A DNA stretch of 64,000 nucleotides from Chloroflexota bacterium (GTDB lineage: Bacteria > Chloroflexota > Anaerolineae > Aggregatilineales > J027): contig JACRBG010000055.1 in assembly GCA_016234595.1 (NCBI GenBank), positions 124,001-188,000 of the forward strand, in the 5' to 3' direction. Positions 30,388 to 40,916 of this stretch are shown here, piece after piece. The position numbers were made by a program, and so were the translations under genes. Positions within the stretch are counted from its first letter, which is position 1; each line of letters begins with the position of its first letter. Under the pieces are notes generated by a model. The model had not been told where the DNA came from, ran no database searches, and saw only the letters and a program-made list of their open reading frames with translations.

Positions 30388-33333
30388 ATGGTTCTAAACG
30401 AAGAAATTAAAGCCACAACCTCCGACGCATGGGAATTATTTCTGCTTCGCCTGCGTTATAAAGAAGGCCGCCTGCTGACCGTCAGTGGCAATCAACCTCT
30501 ATTGCTGAACGATAAAGACTCGGCTTGGTTAGTCTATTCGGGTTTGGTAGATATATTCGCCGTCAAAGTTGAAAATGGCGAGGCGGTGGGGGCACGTGCC
30601 CATCTGTTTCGGGGTGAAACAGGCCACTTATTACTAGGGATGGACTTAACAGGTCGCAATCTCGGTCTATTGGCAAATAGTGCGCCCGGCACCCAATTAC
30701 TCAAATTACGCCAATCGCGCTTGAAGGAACTCGCCCAAGAGCCAGAATATGCCGGAATTATCGCAAGCCTGCTTGAAAAATGGGCGGGCGGGCTTTCGGC
30801 AGGGATTGCACGTGGTATCGGGCCAAAAGATTACGAAGTGTTGGAAGCGGGCAAAGATAAATCACTGAAGGTCGGTCAAACAGCCCGTCCCAAACGCGGC
30901 TTAGTCTGGGTACAGCATGTCAAAGGTGAATCGCGCCTAATGGCCTTGCAGGATGTCACCACCATCAAAGGCGAATCGTTCTTCCCCGTCTCGCGTGAAA
31001 CATGGCTGACTACCCTAGACGATGTGCGGCTTGCCAGCCTAAACACTGAAGCGATGATTGCCCGAGATAAACAGTGGGACTGTGTGTCGGCTTTTCATGT
31101 GATAACCCTTGATGCTGCCTCCGCCAACCTCAAGCAAAATTTACATAGCGAATGGGCGCGTCTGCACGAAAAAAACACAGCCGATTCGACCAAAGTTGAG
31201 CAGGCTTTTTCGCAGCTCGCTGCAACGTGGGCCACCGCCGACCAAATTCCCTATACCAGCCTAGATAACCGTGACCCTGTGTTGGCGGCCTGCCAACTAT
31301 TGGGCAATATACAGCGTATTTCGATTACTCCCCGCCCACAACTCGATGGCGAACGCAAATATAGCCATACGCAACAAGTTGAACGTATTGCCGAATCCTC
31401 ACGAGTACGGATTCGCAAGGTGGTGTTGCAGGGAGAATGGTGGGAAAACGACAGTGGGCCGATGGTCGCCTTTATAGACGAAAATAAAAAACCAGTTGTA
31501 TTGATTTATCAATCTACCCGCTATCAATTACATGACCCTCTCGAAAAAACAGCCACACCTGTGACTGCCGAATTTGCGGCCCAGTTAGAGCCTTTCGCTT
31601 TTGCCTTCTATCGCCCCCTACCCGCCCGTGCCCTAAATGGCTGGGACTTGCTACGTTTTGGGATGCGCGGTGCAAAAAACGACCTTTTGATGATGCTATT
31701 GATGGGACTAGCTGGCGGTATCTTAAGCATGGTCACGCCTATTTTTATCGGGATCCTCTTTGATACGACCATCCCACGTGGTAATCGTTCCGAATTATTT
31801 ATTATTGGGGCGTTTTTGCTGGCGACGGCTTTTGCATCGGCACTCTTTCAAGTGACCCGCAGCATTGCCCTATTACGCATCAGCGGGAAATTGGATAGTT
31901 CAATTCAAGCCGCGATTTGGGATCGTGTATTGGCCTTACCCGCCTCGTTTTTCCGCAATTATTCAGCGGGTGATCTCAGTAGTCGTGCGATGGGCATTGA
32001 CCTCATTCGACGCACTCTCTCCGGCACAATTACCCTTTCCCTATTTACAGGCATTTTCTCGGTTTTTAGCTTTGGGCTGTTGTTTTACTATGATGTCAAC
32101 CTCGCCTTGCTTGCATCGGCATTGGTATCATTTGCGTTTATCGTAACGATGATCTCCGGTGTTTTGCAACTGCGCTATCAACGCCGCATTACCAACATTC
32201 AGGGCAAGATTTCCAGTCGGGTGCTGCAATTTATCAACGGTGTTTCCAAATTTCGCATCTCTGGGGCCGAAAATCGGGCCTTCTCGATTTGGGCAGGTGA
32301 ATTTGCCGAGCAAAAACGCTTGGCCTATCGCGCCCGCATGGTCGAAAACCGGCTAGAAGTGTTTAATGCCATTTTCCCAGTCATGGCCTTGATTGTAATT
32401 TTTGGGGTGGTGGCTAATCGGGACACTAACACGTTGACCACCGGCACATTTTTGGCTTTTTATATCGCCTTCACCCAGTTTTTGACCGCCAGCCTTGATC
32501 TCAGCCGCACCTTGGTCTCAGCGTTGAGCGTCGTGCCTGTCTATGAACGGGCCAAACCGATTTTGCAAGCCCTACCCGAAGCCGACGATGCTAAATCTGA
32601 CCCCGGCGAGTTGACAGGGAATATCGAAGTCAGCAGTCTATCTTTCCGTTATCGCGCCGATGGCCCACTCATTTTAAAAAATATTTCACTGACCATTAAT
32701 CGGGGTGAGTTTGTAGCCCTAGTGGGGGCGTCGGGATGTGGCAAATCAACCCTGATGCGCTTGCTACTCGGTTTTGAAAAACCCGAATCGGGTGCAATTT
32801 TCTTTGATGGGCAGGATTTAGCCGAACTCGATTTACGGGCGGTGCGGCGACAAATGGGGGTTGTGCTGCAAAACAGTCGCTTGATGTCGGGTGATATCTA
32901 CACCAATATCATCGGGGCCAGTTTGCTTTCGATTGATGAGGCGTGGGAAGCGGCACGGCAGGCTGGGATTGAGGATGATATTAAAGCCATGCCAATGGGA
33001 ATGCACACTGTTGTTAGTGAAGGGGGCAGCACCCTATCAGGTGGGCAACGCCAGCGTATTTTGATTGCACGGGCTATTGTCAATAAACCACGTATCATCT
33101 TTTTTGATGAGGCCACCAGCGCCCTCGACAATCGTACCCAAGCCACCGTCAGCCAAAGCCTCGAAAATCTGGACGTGACACGCATCGTCATTGCCCATCG
33201 CCTTAGCACGATTCAAAATGCTGACCGGATTATCGTGATGGATGCAGGGCAAATTGTGCAGGTGGGGACGTATCAGGAGTTGATTAATCAGCGTGGCTTG
33301 TTTACCCAACTCGCCAAGCGCCAATTCGCGTAG
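30388..33333 (+). CDS. NHLP-family export ABC transporter, second permease/ATPase subunit
   Basis: 981 residues. The first 400 residues lack a peptidase and form the family's characteristic extra N-terminal region (beta-rich start resembling a cyclic-nucleotide-binding fold, then a unique part). Six TM helices lie at about 420-700. The ATPase has Walker A GASGCGKSTLMRLLLG, signature LSGGQRQRILIARA and Walker B IIFFDEATSAL. It presumably works with the C39 exporter as a heterodimer. It ends 8 nt before the LanM start, so export and modification genes form one operon. Confidence 0.93.
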   Translation: MVLNEEIKATTSDAWELFLLRLRYKEGRLLTVSGNQPLLLNDKDSAWLVYSGLVDIFAVKVENGEAVGARAHLFRGETGHLLLGMDLTGRNLGLLANSAPGTQLLKLRQSRLKELAQEPEYAGIIASLLEKWAGGLSAGIARGIGPKDYEVLEAGKDKSLKVGQTARPKRGLVWVQHVKGESRLMALQDVTTIKGESFFPVSRETWLTTLDDVRLASLNTEAMIARDKQWDCVSAFHVITLDAASANLKQNLHSEWARLHEKNTADSTKVEQAFSQLAATWATADQIPYTSLDNRDPVLAACQLLGNIQRISITPRPQLDGERKYSHTQQVERIAESSRVRIRKVVLQGEWWENDSGPMVAFIDENKKPVVLIYQSTRYQLHDPLEKTATPVTAEFAAQLEPFAFAFYRPLPARALNGWDLLRFGMRGAKNDLLMMLLMGLAGGILSMVTPIFIGILFDTTIPRGNRSELFIIGAFLLATAFASALFQVTRSIALLRISGKLDSSIQAAIWDRVLALPASFFRNYSAGDLSSRAMGIDLIRRTLSGTITLSLFTGIFSVFSFGLLFYYDVNLALLASALVSFAFIVTMISGVLQLRYQRRITNIQGKISSRVLQFINGVSKFRISGAENRAFSIWAGEFAEQKRLAYRARMVENRLEVFNAIFPVMALIVIFGVVANRDTNTLTTGTFLAFYIAFTQFLTASLDLSRTLVSALSVVPVYERAKPILQALPEADDAKSDPGELTGNIEVSSLSFRYRADGPLILKNISLTINRGEFVALVGASGCGKSTLMRLLLGFEKPESGAIFFDGQDLAELDLRAVRRQMGVVLQNSRLMSGDIYTNIIGASLLSIDEAWEAARQAGIEDDIKAMPMGMHTVVSEGGSTLSGGQRQRILIARAIVNKPRIIFFDEATSALDNRTQATVSQSLENLDVTRIVIAHRLSTIQNADRIIVMDAGQIVQVGTYQELINQRGLFTQLAKRQFA

Positions 33334-33341
33334 GCGGCCTC

Positions 33342-36023
33342 ATGTCGTCGACGGACAATTATCGAGACACCCTTATCGCCATTGTGGAAAAATCGGCCAC
33401 CCTCGCGGAACGACTTAGCGGTGAATTTGTGCCAATCAACGACCCTGCCGAAACGGAAATTATTGAGACCCGTCTGAAAACATGGATGCAAACGGCAGCA
33501 CAAGGCGACCCTGAGCGTTTTCGCAAGCGCCTCGAATGGGATGGTCTGACGCTGGAACAGGTCAAGCCGTTGTTGGGGTCGGTGCGACGGCGTGACCCCG
33601 ATGCTCCCCTGCCCCGATGGGCTGAGTTGCTGGGGGAGGTATTTGAAACTGCTGAAGACTTGAGTCTTAATAGTAAAAGGAGAATGGTTTTCACATACGA
33701 CGAATCACTTCCCTTCGCGGAAATCCTCTTGCCATTTCTCAAGGTAGCACAAAACCATTTCTATGAACGAATGCTTAGAGGTGTTTCCTATAGAGGCAAA
33801 TGGTCACCACCTAATCATTTAAATGGTCTATTGCAAGCCTTATCAGAAATATCGGTACAAGCATTAATGGTCGTTTTCAAAACATTCCAGACTATTGAAT
33901 ATGGCGTCCCGCTTTCAGAAAAAACCATCCCGAAAACTAGCCCCCCTACTCGTGATCGTTATTTAGCTTTTACAAAGACTGTGCTAGGTAATGAATTAAA
34001 GTCAATTTGTATAGATTACGCTGTTTTAGCAAGACTCTTAGCAACCACAACGCTATATGAGATCGAAGGACAATTAAATATACTTCTCAAGCTCTTTGAG
34101 GATGTAGAAAGATTGCGAGAGGCATTTGAGTTTATTAATCGTGACCATCTCCCAATCCAATATTTTGATTCGCGCCTATCCGACCCTCACAATAATCATC
34201 AAACTGTCACGCTAGTCGGTGTCACCCTTGATGTAACCCTCTACAAACCTCGAACTCTAGCTATGGATCAGGCCCTCAACATATTCCTCTCGTGGTACAG
34301 TCAACGTAAGCAGTTACCCAAACTAAAACTTCCTATAACACTTGATTATCGAGATCATGGATGGGTTGAATTCCTCGCATCCAGAGACTATGGCGCTAGG
34401 GCAGCCCTAGATAATTATTATTATCAAATGGGTTTGTTATTGGGTGCTATACAAATGCTGGCGGGCAATGATTGTCATTCTGACAATATCATCTGTCACA
34501 TTGATTATGGCAGCAATACATTGGAACCTGTCTTAGTTGATGCTGAAACGCTGATGCACCACCGTGTCCCTGATATTGAATATCACTTTCCTGATGCCCG
34601 CGCCGAAGCGCACAAAATTATCGAAAACTCCGTCTTACGCACTCAAGTCCTGCCACATTGGGAATTTAGTTCAGGTAGTATTGCTTATGATACGAGTGCA
34701 CTAGGTAGCTTCGAGAAAGACGAAACGGATCTGCTTCGACCTATCTGGAAAAATATCAACACGGATATCATGTATTTGGGGTCACAAGAAAAAACGATGG
34801 ATTTGAGATTGAAGCCATACTACGAAGGGCTAGGTTTTAAGCACCTCAATCCTAAAGGTTACGAAACCGAAATCATCAGCGGCTTCACCGAAATGTACCG
34901 TTTTTTGATGGCCCATCGAGAAGAATTATTGGCTGAGGGTAGCCCATTGGAGGGGTTCAAAAATCAGCGGGTGCGCTATGTGTTCCGCCCCACGCAGACC
35001 TATCAAACGGTGTTGCAGCATACCCTCCAACCGCGTTATTTACACGAGGGCATTGACCGCAGCATCCAGATTGAATCGCTCAACCGTGTGTTGGTGGCAT
35101 GGGACGAAAAACCTATTTTTTGGGACATCCACAAAGGCGAAGCGCAGGCGATGGAACAAATGGATGTACCCCTGCTGATATACAATTCCAGCGACACCAG
35201 CCTGCATATTGGCGACATCACCATCAAAAACGTCTTTGATCGTCCGGCCTATACCCTTGTGATCGAACGACTTAATTCTATGAGCGAGGATGATTTACAA
35301 CAACAAATTGCTTTCATTCGAGGGTCATTGTTCTGTCGCATCGCCCATGAGCTACCCGATACCCAAGACGAAATTCCAAGTGTTTTACAAAATGCCCCTA
35401 CCCTCCCCCGCGAATTATTGATTAGTGAGGCGGGTCAAATCGCCGATGAATTGCAGGCACGGGCGATTTGGGGGGAGGACGGTAGCGCGACATGGATTAC
35501 CTTAACCCATCACTTTGCCGCCAATCGTTATCAGTTCGGGCAAATCAGCGAGGGGCTATACGATGGGGCGTGCGGTGTAACATTTTTCCTCGCGGCACTG
35601 CATCATGTCGCGGGTTGGCCGGAGGCAAGAGAATTAGCCCTTGCCGCAATTAAGCCTCTGCAAAATCGGCTATATCATCCGGTGTTGAGTCAACGGTTGG
35701 CACGAAATTTAGGGGTAAATGGGCCAAGCGGCCTAAAATCCATCGCTTATGCCCTACATCATATCAGCGAATGGCTAGATGAACCCCGTTTGTTAGACGA
35801 TATGCGGCGCATCGAAAGGCTAATCAACCCCGAACAGGATGCTGCGGAACAAAAGCCGGGGCGGATTCCTGAAAATATCTTTGCCCAATCAGCGGGGCGG
35901 TGGCGCATTGCAACCCATTTACCAGACGGTGTCCAGTTATGGGGATTGTATGGTGGGCGAGCAGGCATCGGCTATGAGCTACTAAATTTCTTGGATGCCA
36001 GTCTACCGTCAATTCCTTTCTGA
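33342..36023 (+). CDS. LanM-type class II lanthipeptide synthetase with deleted cyclase core
   Basis: 893 residues, about 100-200 shorter than typical LanM. The dehydratase is complete: Lys302 (LYKPRTLAMDQ), Asp377/His379/Asn382 (NDCHSDNII) and Asp400/Glu402 (DAET) match the CylM kinase residues; Arg545 and Thr551 (RYVFRPTQTY) match its elimination pair. The LanC part begins normally (EGLYDGACGVTFFLAALHHV, then a GVNGPSGLKSIAYALHHISE block) and ends normally (LYGGRAGIGYELLNFLDASL), but the middle, with the zinc-binding Cys and Cys-His of WCHG/CHG motifs, is absent. No CHG occurs and there is no Cys after GACGV. It should phosphorylate/dehydrate Ser/Thr but not form thioethers (inference). Confidence 0.9.
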   Translation: MSSTDNYRDTLIAIVEKSATLAERLSGEFVPINDPAETEIIETRLKTWMQTAAQGDPERFRKRLEWDGLTLEQVKPLLGSVRRRDPDAPLPRWAELLGEVFETAEDLSLNSKRRMVFTYDESLPFAEILLPFLKVAQNHFYERMLRGVSYRGKWSPPNHLNGLLQALSEISVQALMVVFKTFQTIEYGVPLSEKTIPKTSPPTRDRYLAFTKTVLGNELKSICIDYAVLARLLATTTLYEIEGQLNILLKLFEDVERLREAFEFINRDHLPIQYFDSRLSDPHNNHQTVTLVGVTLDVTLYKPRTLAMDQALNIFLSWYSQRKQLPKLKLPITLDYRDHGWVEFLASRDYGARAALDNYYYQMGLLLGAIQMLAGNDCHSDNIICHIDYGSNTLEPVLVDAETLMHHRVPDIEYHFPDARAEAHKIIENSVLRTQVLPHWEFSSGSIAYDTSALGSFEKDETDLLRPIWKNINTDIMYLGSQEKTMDLRLKPYYEGLGFKHLNPKGYETEIISGFTEMYRFLMAHREELLAEGSPLEGFKNQRVRYVFRPTQTYQTVLQHTLQPRYLHEGIDRSIQIESLNRVLVAWDEKPIFWDIHKGEAQAMEQMDVPLLIYNSSDTSLHIGDITIKNVFDRPAYTLVIERLNSMSEDDLQQQIAFIRGSLFCRIAHELPDTQDEIPSVLQNAPTLPRELLISEAGQIADELQARAIWGEDGSATWITLTHHFAANRYQFGQISEGLYDGACGVTFFLAALHHVAGWPEARELALAAIKPLQNRLYHPVLSQRLARNLGVNGPSGLKSIAYALHHISEWLDEPRLLDDMRRIERLINPEQDAAEQKPGRIPENIFAQSAGRWRIATHLPDGVQLWGLYGGRAGIGYELLNFLDASLPSIPF

Positions 36024-36126
36024 TGCGGTATGTGCTAAATTTGGGAGCGGGTTATAATTTGCATATTTCCCAAATTTCCAAACTAATCATTTTTGCTTTG
36101 AGTCCATCTAATAACGAGGACGCGGA

Positions 36127-39100
36127 ATGGATAACCTCAGCGGTCAAACGCTTAAGGGCTATGAATTAAAGGAACTCATTGGGCAGGGTGGCTTCGGGGC
36201 GGTCTATCGCGCCTACCAAACCCTTGTAAAGCGCGAGGTGGCAGTCAAAATCATTCTGCCGCAGTATGCCAATCATCCTGATTTTATCCGCAATTTTGAG
36301 GCGGAAGCCCAACTGATTGCCCGGTTGGAACATCTCCATATAGTCCCCCTTTATGATTATTGGCGTGAGCCAGATGGGGCCTATTTGGTTATGCGCTGGC
36401 TACGTGGGGGCAGTTTACAATCCTCACTGCGACAAGGGCCTTGGAATATCGAGAATGCTGCCCGCCTGCTGGATCAAATGGCAGCCGCACTGACTGTAGC
36501 CCATCGCAATAGCGTCATCCACCGCGACATTAAGCCGGGTAATATTCTGCTCGATCAAGAAGGCAACGCCTATCTAACCGACTTTGGCATCGCCAAAAAC
36601 CTTGAATCCGGCAGTAACAACGAAGAAGAAAAAGGTGCGGTGGTAGGTTCACCCGCCTATATGTCACCAGAGCAAATTCGCAGTGAAGACATCACCCCCC
36701 AAACCGATATTTACAGTCTGGGTGTGGTCATGTATGAAGTACTGACGGGTGAACAGCCCTATGGTCCCAATCTGACTTCCTCGGAATTGATTTTTAAGCA
36801 TCTAGGGGAGCCACTGCCCGAACTTCGCAAATTCCGCTCCGATATGCCCGCTGGATTGGATTTAGTCATTGAACAGGCCACCGCCAAGCGCCCAGATGAG
36901 CGTTTTGCCGATGTTATTTCCTTCGCTAAAGAGTTTCGCAAGGCTGTCAATCTAACCACAACATTTGGCGGGTTAGGTATGTCCTCGGATGTCGTCACGA
37001 CGGAAACAGGCTCCCCTCTCTTTACCATCAAAGGCGCCGGAACAGGACGCATCACCATTGATGCTGAGGCCCTCGGCATCGCCATGCCAGAGCCAGAAAA
37101 CCCTTATAAAGGGTTGCGGGCCTTCCAAGAAGCCGATGCTGCCGATTTCTTTGGGCGCAACAAACTGATTCAACGGCTGCAAAACCGGCTCACCGAAGAT
37201 CATCCGATGGCACGCTTTTTGGCGGTCATCGGGCCAAGCGGCAGTGGTAAATCCAGTGTGATTAAAGCTGGGGTGCTGCCAAGTCTGCGTAGGGGTGCAC
37301 TACCGGGTTCTGATCGCTGGTTCTATGTTGAAATGGTGCCGGGTATCCACCCCGTTGGTAAGCTGGCGCAGGCTATTTTAAGCGTCGCCATTGACCCTCC
37401 TCCCGGTCTACCCCGCCAACTGCGTGAAAATGATCGTGGCCTAGTCCAAGCCGTCAACCGGATTTTGCCCGACGATAACTCCGAATTAGTGTTGATTATT
37501 GACCAGTTTGAGGAGACGTTTACCCAAGCTGAAGATGAGCAAGAACGCGACCATTTCCTAAAAAGTCTTTTGGTCGCCACCACTGATCCCGAAAGCCGTC
37601 TGCGGGTCATCGTTACCCTGCGGGCCGACTTTTATGACCGCCCCCTGCTCTTCCCAGAATTTGGCAATTTGATGCGCGAACGCACCGAAGTCGTCTTGCC
37701 ACTTTCCGCGACTGATTTGGAAGAGGCAATTGTTGGGCCAGCCCAACGGGTCGGCATGACCGTCGATGAAAAACTGATTGCGGCAGTCGTGGGCGATGTC
37801 AGTGGCGAAGCTGGTGCGTTGCCTTTGTTGCAATATGCCCTCACTGAAGTGTTTGAACGACGCAAGGGACGTACCCTGACCCTCGATGCCTATCAAGAAA
37901 GTGGGGGCGCATTAGGGGCATTAGCGCGTCGGGCCGAAGATTTGTACAACGAAATGAATGCCGATCAGCAGGCCACCGTGCGTCAATTGTTCTTGCGCAT
38001 GGTGACACTGGGCGAAGGCACCGAAGATACCCGTCGTCGGGTACGCTGGGCCGAATTGTTCTCGATTGCCGCTGACCAAGATCGGATGCAAACGGTGATG
38101 GATACGTTCACCCGCTATCGTTTGCTCACCACTGATAATGATCCAGCCACCCGTGAACCCACTATCACCGTCGCGCATGAAGCCTTAATTCGTAGATGGG
38201 AACGCTTGCGTAATTGGCTTAATGAAAGCCGCGAGGATCTGTTGTTACAACGGCGTCTCAGCCAAGCTACAGATGAATGGCTAAGCGCCAAAAAAGACCA
38301 CAGTTTCCTTGCCAGCGGAGTGCGCCTTGGTCAATTTGAGCAACTCATCGCCGCCGGGGACATTGCCCTTAGCCAAGAAGAACGCGAATTTGTGAGAGTC
38401 AGCGTCACGGAACGCGAAGCCCGTCTAGCCGAGGAAGAAGCCCGCAAAGCCCAAGAACTGGAATTAAAACGGCGCTCACGGAATCGCTCAATTGCAGCAA
38501 CTGTCGCGGCAGGCGTGGCCCTGATGGGGATTATTTTGACTGGTATTGCTCTCTATCAGCGGGCTGAGGCCCAAGATGCTCGTGCCCAAGCCGAAGATAA
38601 CGCGGCGACTGCCACCATCGCTCAAGGTCAAGCTGAATATAACGCGGCGACGGCTGTTGTGGCTCAAGGGCAGGCTGAAACAAACGAACAACAAGCCAAG
38701 AGCCTCTCATTGGCTTATTATTCCCAACAAGCCCTCCAACAAAACTCGGTCAATGCGGCGATTGCGCTGGGCTTGGAATCGGTTGCTATTCCAGAACCAT
38801 CAGCCCTTGCTGAAAACGCGCTGTTTAGTGCAGCAGTCGCTCCCGGCACACGCCATCTCCTCACTGACCATACCGATGTCACACTTGCGACCACCATCAG
38901 CACCGATGGGTTATACGGCCTATCCTCAGCAGGCAATCCCTTTGGCGAACCCCTCGATACGAGCGTTAAGTTATGGGACTTAAAGACAGGGCAAGTCATA
39001 CGCACCCTTACGGGTCATACCGCCGCTGTCTGGGATGTGGCCTTTAGTCCAGACGGGACACAAGCGCTCTCTTGTGACGCCGATGGCATCATCATCCTTT

Positions 39101-40884
39101 GGGATTTGACAAACGGGTCTGAAATTAAACGCTTTTCAGCCGGGGTTAAATGGATACTTACTGTCACTTTCACTCCGGATGGCAAAGGCTTTGTGTCCGG
39201 CGGGGGCGGTAATCTCAACAATGCCGATTTCAGTCCCGATTCAAGCGAATTGGCCTTGTGGGATATTGCCAGCGGCGAAATAGTGCGACGTTTTGAAGGC
39301 CACCAAAAACCCGTTTGGGATGTCGCCATCAGCCCTGATGGAAAAATACTAGTTTCCGCCTCGGCAGACCCCTTTGGCACAGGTGGCACGGTTGATAATT
39401 CCGTACGCTGGTGGAATCTTGAAACAGGTGAGGAATTACACCAATCCACCAACGATGTCACCGGATTTTTAAGTGTGGCCTTTACCCCTGACGGCAATGG
39501 GGTACTGGCGGGCTTAGGTGGCGGTGATCCAGTTGTGGTGTACTACGATCTGGTGAATAACACCGAACGCCGTTTTGACCAAGCACATACGGATGCGGTG
39601 TGGGATGTCAGCATCAGCAGCGATGGTCGCACCGCTCTATCGGGGAGTGGCGATAATTTGATGATTTTGTGGAATGTTGAGACAGGCAAAGCCATCCGCA
39701 CCTTTATTGGGCATGGATCAGCCGTCTTGGGTGCAGCCATCAGTCCCGATGGTCGTACCGGATTTTCTGCCGGGTCATTTGATAACACCTTGCGGGTTTG
39801 GGATTTAGCCAATGGCGCTGAAATTCAACGCTACAGCACCATTGAGGGGCAGACTGATTCCACCAGTGCCTTCACCATGAATCAAACTCAAACCCAAGCG
39901 CTTACAGGGGCTAAGGATGGCAGCGTAGCCCTTTGGGATATGACCGACGGCCACCTCATATATCAATTAGTAGGCCAGAAAACTGAAATCCGCGCTGTCG
40001 CAATTAGCCCCGACGGCAAGTTGGGTGCGGCCAGCGCCATTAGCGACTCCAACGCCGGAGAAAGCAATTCTGATATTTTAGTGTGGGATTTAGAGACAGG
40101 TGAAGAGCTTTATCGTCTGGTAGGCTCGACACTCGATGTTAACACCTTAGCGTTTAGCCCCGATAACCAACGCCTTTTTTCCGGTGGCAGCGACAACGAG
40201 ACGACCAAACGAGTGCGTGTCTGGAATATGGCAACGGGTGAAGAAGAAGCGCTTAGTTTTGGCGATCAAGGTACCGCGATTTGGAGTATTGCCATTAGCC
40301 CCGAAGGAAACACAGTCGCCATTGGAAATTCAGAAGGCGATATTCAATTATTTGATGCCTCCACCGCTGAACCTATGCCCATCGGATTTTCGGGGGGGCA
40401 CACCAACAATGTCATGAGTTTAACGTTTAGTGCCGATGGAACCATGCTGTTATCGGGCTCGGCTGATAACAATATTGTCTTGTGGGACGCCGCTACAGGC
40501 GAAAAGATTAAAGAATTTCGCGGCCACACAGCGACAGTGCGGGCTGCAACACTCAGCAGGGACGCCAAAGTTATTCTGTCAGCGGCTGATGACGGCACCA
40601 TTCGACTGTGGGATGTGGCTTCTGGTCAACAAACCCGCTTATACACCGGGCATGATGGCCTTGTTGCGGGAGCTTTCTTCCTTGGGGATGGGCAGACTTT
40701 TATTTCAGTAGGGGCCGATCGCACGATGCGGGTGTGGCTCACATTGGGATCATTAGATGAACTCTTTCAATGGGTCGAAACAAATCGAGATGTGACCCCC
40801 CTCACGGACGAGGAACGTAGACGCTATGGTCTGTCGGTTGCGGCTGCAACTATTGATGCAACCCCCACGGCGAGTGCAAACTAA
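36127..40884 (+). CDS. Ser/Thr protein kinase fused to STAND NTPase and WD40 propellers
   Basis: 1585 residues. Kinase domain at 9-270: GQGGFGAVY, VAVKII, HRDIKPGNILL, DFGIAK, GSPAYMSPEQI, i.e. all active-site residues. A conflict-type nSTAND NTPase starts at about 320 (NPYKGLRAFQEADAADFFGR; P-loop GPSGSGKSS at about 369; Walker B-like LVLIIDQFEE). A single TM helix is at about 786-806, followed by an Ala/Gln coiled coil, then about 12-14 WD40 repeats (WDVAFSPDGTQALS type) to residue 1540. Such proteins act as signal integrators. It sits 104 nt after the LanM and before the precursor genes, on the same strand; a terminator follows it. Confidence 0.93.
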   Translation: MDNLSGQTLKGYELKELIGQGGFGAVYRAYQTLVKREVAVKIILPQYANHPDFIRNFEAEAQLIARLEHLHIVPLYDYWREPDGAYLVMRWLRGGSLQSSLRQGPWNIENAARLLDQMAAALTVAHRNSVIHRDIKPGNILLDQEGNAYLTDFGIAKNLESGSNNEEEKGAVVGSPAYMSPEQIRSEDITPQTDIYSLGVVMYEVLTGEQPYGPNLTSSELIFKHLGEPLPELRKFRSDMPAGLDLVIEQATAKRPDERFADVISFAKEFRKAVNLTTTFGGLGMSSDVVTTETGSPLFTIKGAGTGRITIDAEALGIAMPEPENPYKGLRAFQEADAADFFGRNKLIQRLQNRLTEDHPMARFLAVIGPSGSGKSSVIKAGVLPSLRRGALPGSDRWFYVEMVPGIHPVGKLAQAILSVAIDPPPGLPRQLRENDRGLVQAVNRILPDDNSELVLIIDQFEETFTQAEDEQERDHFLKSLLVATTDPESRLRVIVTLRADFYDRPLLFPEFGNLMRERTEVVLPLSATDLEEAIVGPAQRVGMTVDEKLIAAVVGDVSGEAGALPLLQYALTEVFERRKGRTLTLDAYQESGGALGALARRAEDLYNEMNADQQATVRQLFLRMVTLGEGTEDTRRRVRWAELFSIAADQDRMQTVMDTFTRYRLLTTDNDPATREPTITVAHEALIRRWERLRNWLNESREDLLLQRRLSQATDEWLSAKKDHSFLASGVRLGQFEQLIAAGDIALSQEEREFVRVSVTEREARLAEEEARKAQELELKRRSRNRSIAATVAAGVALMGIILTGIALYQRAEAQDARAQAEDNAATATIAQGQAEYNAATAVVAQGQAETNEQQAKSLSLAYYSQQALQQNSVNAAIALGLESVAIPEPSALAENALFSAAVAPGTRHLLTDHTDVTLATTISTDGLYGLSSAGNPFGEPLDTSVKLWDLKTGQVIRTLTGHTAAVWDVAFSPDGTQALSCDADGIIILWDLTNGSEIKRFSAGVKWILTVTFTPDGKGFVSGGGGNLNNADFSPDSSELALWDIASGEIVRRFEGHQKPVWDVAISPDGKILVSASADPFGTGGTVDNSVRWWNLETGEELHQSTNDVTGFLSVAFTPDGNGVLAGLGGGDPVVVYYDLVNNTERRFDQAHTDAVWDVSISSDGRTALSGSGDNLMILWNVETGKAIRTFIGHGSAVLGAAISPDGRTGFSAGSFDNTLRVWDLANGAEIQRYSTIEGQTDSTSAFTMNQTQTQALTGAKDGSVALWDMTDGHLIYQLVGQKTEIRAVAISPDGKLGAASAISDSNAGESNSDILVWDLETGEELYRLVGSTLDVNTLAFSPDNQRLFSGGSDNETTKRVRVWNMATGEEEALSFGDQGTAIWSIAISPEGNTVAIGNSEGDIQLFDASTAEPMPIGFSGGHTNNVMSLTFSADGTMLLSGSADNNIVLWDAATGEKIKEFRGHTATVRAATLSRDAKVILSAADDGTIRLWDVASGQQTRLYTGHDGLVAGAFFLGDGQTFISVGADRTMRVWLTLGSLDELFQWVETNRDVTPLTDEERRRYGLSVAAATIDATPTASAN

Positions 40885-40916
40885 ATCTCGTAAATAATTG
40901 ATTGTCTTCACATAAG

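Noticed and set aside
33342-36023. LanM as a frameshifted or truncated pseudogene
   Set aside because: The frame is uninterrupted and ends with the normal LanM C-terminal motif, so the missing piece is an in-frame internal loss, not a truncation.
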